From Calamus simplicifolius (Eukaryota; Streptophyta; Magnoliopsida; Arecales; Arecaceae): a DNA stretch of 64,000 nt. Positions 61,103-64,000 of this stretch are shown one piece after another (the stretch's first letter is position 1; every line of letters starts with the position of its first letter). The position numbers were made by a program, and so were the translations under genes. The stretch is from the NCBI GenBank assembly GCA_900491605.1, contig UESW01004352.1:41984-105983 (forward strand). Direction: 5' to 3'. The notes below the pieces were generated by a model. The model was given only the letters and a program-made list of their open reading frames with translations. It was not told the DNA's origin and searched no databases.

Positions 61103-61899
61103 TGGTGAAGCACCAAGGCATAGGAGCGCACGAATTCGGGACAAAGCGGGAGGAAGCACATTGGACCCACTTGATACTACTAGTTGATCCTTATAATGTC
61201 TTTCATATTATCTTATCTTGTCTTTTGTCATGTTGGTATGGGTCTTTTGTTATGTTTGTATGGTTTTATTGAGTCATGGGTATTTTGGTTATTGTGGGAT
61301 CCATATAAAAAGGATGTGTGGATGAGCTATGGTTTTTTATCTTGGATATTTTGGGAGCTCTTTAAGAGTGCTTGTGGCAGCTTGAGTTTGTCTTCATCGG
61401 CGAGCTTGAGATCGATAGTGGCGTAGCAATACGGTGTCTACTTGGGCTGGCAAGGGGGTAGGTTTATTCTCAAGCTAGAGAGATCAAACCACGGGCTGTA
61501 GTGGGAAGATCTCATCTATCTATCAACTTTGTTTACTGTTGTATTTTTCTTTATTTTGAAGGCTTGTAATAGGTGGGATTTGTTGGTTATTGAAGTGGTG
61601 TTCTTCATTGTTGTCAAATCTGGTTTGATCATGCTAGATCTTATTTTGTGCTTGATCTTGATATGGAAACCCTCTCAAATCTGTGTGAAGTGTGCAAGGA
61701 ACCAAGGGTAATCATTGGTGTGGTCAGAAGCTTTCTTCCACCTTCTGAACAACATCTAAAAATAGTGGCAAGGATCGAAGGACTAAATCTTCACTCACAA
61801 AGGGGACAAATTCTGGGTGCACTCAAGGTGTTTGATCAAATTTATGGACCAGATTTTGTGAGGTTGGAGGTTGTGGAGCCCAAGTGAGGGAACCTAACA
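61103..61899 (+). repeat. Gypsy 3' LTR
   Basis: 797 bp, ends CCTAACA, followed by the target duplication GATGG and the rest of TRIM LTR C. Confidence 0.93.
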
Positions 61900-61989
61900 G
61901 ATGGCCCAAGTTGGTATGGATCTTATCCGTTTTGCTTTCTTGTCACGAAATGAATTTATGGATTTACGGACCTGGATCGTTACAATGCC

Positions 61990-62297
61990 ATTACTGAGTA
62001 AATAAGTTTTAGATGTGACTTAAAATTTATTTACCTAATTTTAAAATTTATTTCTTTTGCTGCAAGATACTGATAGAGTTTGTACTAACCTAATCTATCA
62101 GTTAAGGTATTTCATAAAAAATCATCAACTTTTGGAGCATGGTATGAAAAGGCAATGTTTGTTAGTAAGCATTTGATTTTAGTTTATTTAATTATTTATA
62201 CATGATGACATTGTTGAAAAAAGTTTTTTTTAAAAAAGAGAATGCTCGCAAGCGTTTCTGACGTTCATTGAACGTTGGGTGAATGTTGGGAGACTAA
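61990..62297. other. flank right of the composite insertion
   Basis: AT-rich, no coding content. If the composite is one insertion, this should join directly to 42519 in an empty site. The words TTTTGCTGCA occur on both sides (42493, near 62057), which may be chance. Confidence 0.4.
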
Positions 62298-62673
62298 CGT
62301 TAGAAATGGCCCAAACAATTAATTTTGTAAGTCATTTTTAATGTAATTTGGGTTAACGGCTATTAGGCCTTTAAGGCCATTATGGGCCAAGCCGTTGGAG
62401 CTTTTATGGACCGAGCCTATAAATAGGCTCAGGGATTCAGATTAAGGAATGAATAATAGTAGAATAGTTTTGAGTAGCCCTCCATCTCTCATTTTATTTC
62501 TATTTTCTATTGATCTTTTCATGGGCATCTGAAGGTAATCATTGGGTTGCATCTCCATGCGATCGTACTCATGATAGAACGATTAGATCGAGCCGATTAT
62601 TGTACCTTGGGGACAGATCGCCAATAACCTGCATGAAGGGGCGAAAATCTGATCCTTAGGGCAGTGTCTAACA
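62298..62673 (+). mobile_element. candidate short solo LTR with TATA box
   Basis: CGTTAGA at the start and TCTAACA at the end form a short inverted pair (TGTTAGA expected). A TATA box (CCTATAAATAGGCTC, near 62417) lies in the middle, followed by AG-rich leader-like sequence. Purine-GGCC words (GGCCTTTAAGGCC) form a palindrome near 62370. No matching 5-bp duplication was found, so the boundaries are unsure. Confidence 0.35.
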
Positions 62674-63703
62674 CGCCTCAGTCCTGGTTTGATCCATATC
62701 TTATTTTTGTTTTTTACTTTATTTTGTATTTAAAATTCTATAATATATTTCTAGTAATTTCTAGGAAAGGATTTTTTGCTAAGATCAAAATATTTTTTAA
62801 TAGCTAAGGATCAGATTTTTTCCTTCTTAGTTTGCAATGCCATCTTGTGTTATTATTTATTTCCCTGGTCCATAAATTTGTTATATTTTAAAATCATGAC
62901 TATTTACTTTATTTGTATTTCTATGTAATGTACAGTTATGAAGATAAGTTGTTAAAGAAATATTAATTGATCAATCAGTTGTTAGCTGAAATGAGATTAT
63001 TTTTTAGGCATAGTTGTTTTTTGTTGAATGGATTTATTGTTTTCCTTCTTATTATTTCCTTTTGAATTTGTCTTGTATTTTTAAAGTCATTTACTCTTGA
63101 ACACTATTTTCTTTTGAATGTTCAAAAGATATTGTTTGCTAATTCTATTACATTCTCTAGAAAAAAGGATAGGAAACCTAGAATTCTGAACTTAATGCAG
63201 CAGGTTCATTATTGTGACAATAAAAGTTGAGGACATCCACTTTAAAATGGGATCTAAGATACAAGTTCCTAATGTTGCATTATGAATTGTATACAATATT
63301 TTGTATGACTTCATGTATCACATTCATTATCAATGGAAATGATGTTTGACTGGCTAGAGGCCTGCGTAAGCATACATGTTGACCATTGCTTCCCATTAGT
63401 GGAATTGCTTGCATTATCACATGCATCCAGTGCTAACTATTTAATTTACATGATACCGATACACATGATTTTCTTCATCACTTAAGATTAGCTTTGATTT
63501 ACTTCAGTGTGACAATGTCTTATCCATTGTCAATATATCTCCTTGTTGTGTTATTTGTTGCTAGACAAAAGTGACAGCATTGGGCAAATATTTATTGCTT
63601 ACCTACTATTGTGAAACTTTTATGTTACAAAATGGTAAAGAATGGATGAACTTGGATGTTGTGACAAGGTATGTCATATAAATGCTTTATTTTGAGTCTC
63701 TTG
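62674..63703. other. intergenic DNA without recognised features
   Basis: AT-rich with no conserved open frame. Splice-like sites occur, but no exon family is recognisable. Confidence 0.45.
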
Positions 63704-64000
63704 TGTTGGCCCAGATGGCAACCCAAGAGGGGGGGGGTGAATTGGGTTCTTAAAATTTAAGACTTTTTAACTTTAATAGATTAGTTAGCAAGATGTGCAA
63801 GTGAGAGGCTAACTAAAATCAATACACAAGCAAATAAAGAGAGATAGAGAAAGAGAAAATATGGCACGGCAAACACAAGATAATTTTATAGTGGTTCGGT
63901 GCAATCAACACCTACGTCCACTCCCAAGATTCACTTGGGTCCACACTATAATCTCAAGATTACAGCCGAGTTGTTTTCTCCAAGCTCACAACTCAAACTT
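63704..64000 (+). repeat. start of a plant retroelement repeat, cut by the window end
   Basis: TGTTGGCCCAGATGGCAACCC, then CAAGAGGGGGGGGGTGAATTGG, and later GTGGTTCGGTGCAATCAACACC and CCTACGTCCACTCCCAAG: a combination common in dispersed plant LTR repeats. The TGTTGG start suggests an LTR. The remainder lies outside the window. Confidence 0.55.

Larger units (their letters stand above)
45799..61899 (+). mobile_element. Ty3/Gypsy chromovirus with nested Copia, 16.1 kb
   Basis: LTRs 45799-46606 and 61103-61899 (TGGTGAAGCACC...CCAACA or CTAACA) are flanked by the 5-bp duplication GATGG (45794-45798, 61900-61904), which splits TRIM LTR C. Gag, protease, RT, RNase H, integrase and a C-terminal chromodomain follow in Gypsy order. 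The LTRs differ by only a few percent by eye, so insertion is fairly recent. Copia 2 (48858-58474) interrupts the RT. Remaining stops are mostly single transitions. Confidence 0.93.
42525..61984. mobile_element. composite insertion bounded by inverted TRIM arrays, 5-bp target duplication ATGCC
   Basis: The left end TGTAATGACC and the right end GATCGTTACA are the same LTR terminus in opposite orientation, and ATGCC flanks both (42520-42524, 61985-61989). Without the nested Gypsy (16.1 kb) it is about 3.35 kb: a minus-strand LTR-internal-LTR-internal-LTR array, a truncated foreign LTR, and a plus-strand array of the same family. An ordinary LTR element has direct, not inverted, terminal repeats. 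One integration event of an inverted dimer would explain the single target duplication, but chance (5 bases) or later rearrangement is not excluded. Confidence 0.65.

Noticed and set aside
1..64000. CRISPR arrays, bacterial operons, rRNA genes
   Set aside because: Nothing of this kind is visible; the genes have spliceosomal introns and the repeats are eukaryotic transposons. I also recognised no tRNA gene by eye, though a covariance search was not possible.

Overview
The window is plant nuclear DNA. Three conserved plant genes with spliceosomal introns, plant (CCCTAAA)-type telomeric sequence, and Copia, Ty3/Gypsy chromovirus, hAT, PIF/Harbinger and Mutator-like elements all point that way. 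A monocot, perhaps a palm, is my inference from the look of the repeats and genes; I could not test it by search. About 30% is gene territory (0-21.4 kb) and nearly all the rest is nested transposable elements.

Genes, left to right. (1) At 844-3188 (+) is a nuclear-encoded group II intron maturase of the class that keeps a C-terminal endonuclease-like domain (nMAT3/nMAT4 class). Its frame is broken by four single-base losses. (2) At 5061-9254 (+) is GEK1/DTD2, a D-aminoacyl-tRNA deacylase with 8 exons encoding 317 residues, carrying one extra and one missing base in exon 2. (3) At 10362-21393 (-) is a gene for MPB2C, a coiled-coil microtubule-associated protein that regulates cell-to-cell movement. 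It has 5 exons, all introns are phase 0, and two exons each lack one base. Genes 2 and 3 converge. The MPB2C introns are swollen by a 2.54-kb hAT element (8-bp target duplication), a 2.2-kb solo LTR (5-bp target duplication) and a telomere-like tract. Eight isolated 1-bp indels in three otherwise intact proteins look more like assembly consensus errors than three independent gene deaths.

Region 21.8-32 kb is a PIF/Harbinger element in which a 4.5-kb segment was tandemly duplicated. Each copy holds the same Mutator-like insertion inside a nuclease intron. The single complete nuclease end (copy B) has Gly where the family's catalytic Glu should be. A broken Myb/SANT-like second ORF follows.

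Region 32.9-38.7 kb is an old, internally deleted Copia element. From 40.4 to 62 kb is a four-level nest: a 2.1-kb Copia-type LTR received a composite insertion (42525-61984, target duplication ATGCC). This composite is two tandem arrays of a very short LTR retroelement (TRIM-like, LTR about 195 bp) in inverted orientation around a piece of another LTR. A 16.1-kb Gypsy chromovirus (target duplication GATGG) sits in the last TRIM LTR, and a 9.6-kb Copia element (target duplication GAAGG/C) interrupts the reverse transcriptase of that Gypsy. The inverted TRIM composite, bounded at both ends by the same LTR terminus, is the most unusual structure here. The last 2 kb hold LTR-like repeat fragments and no recognisable gene.
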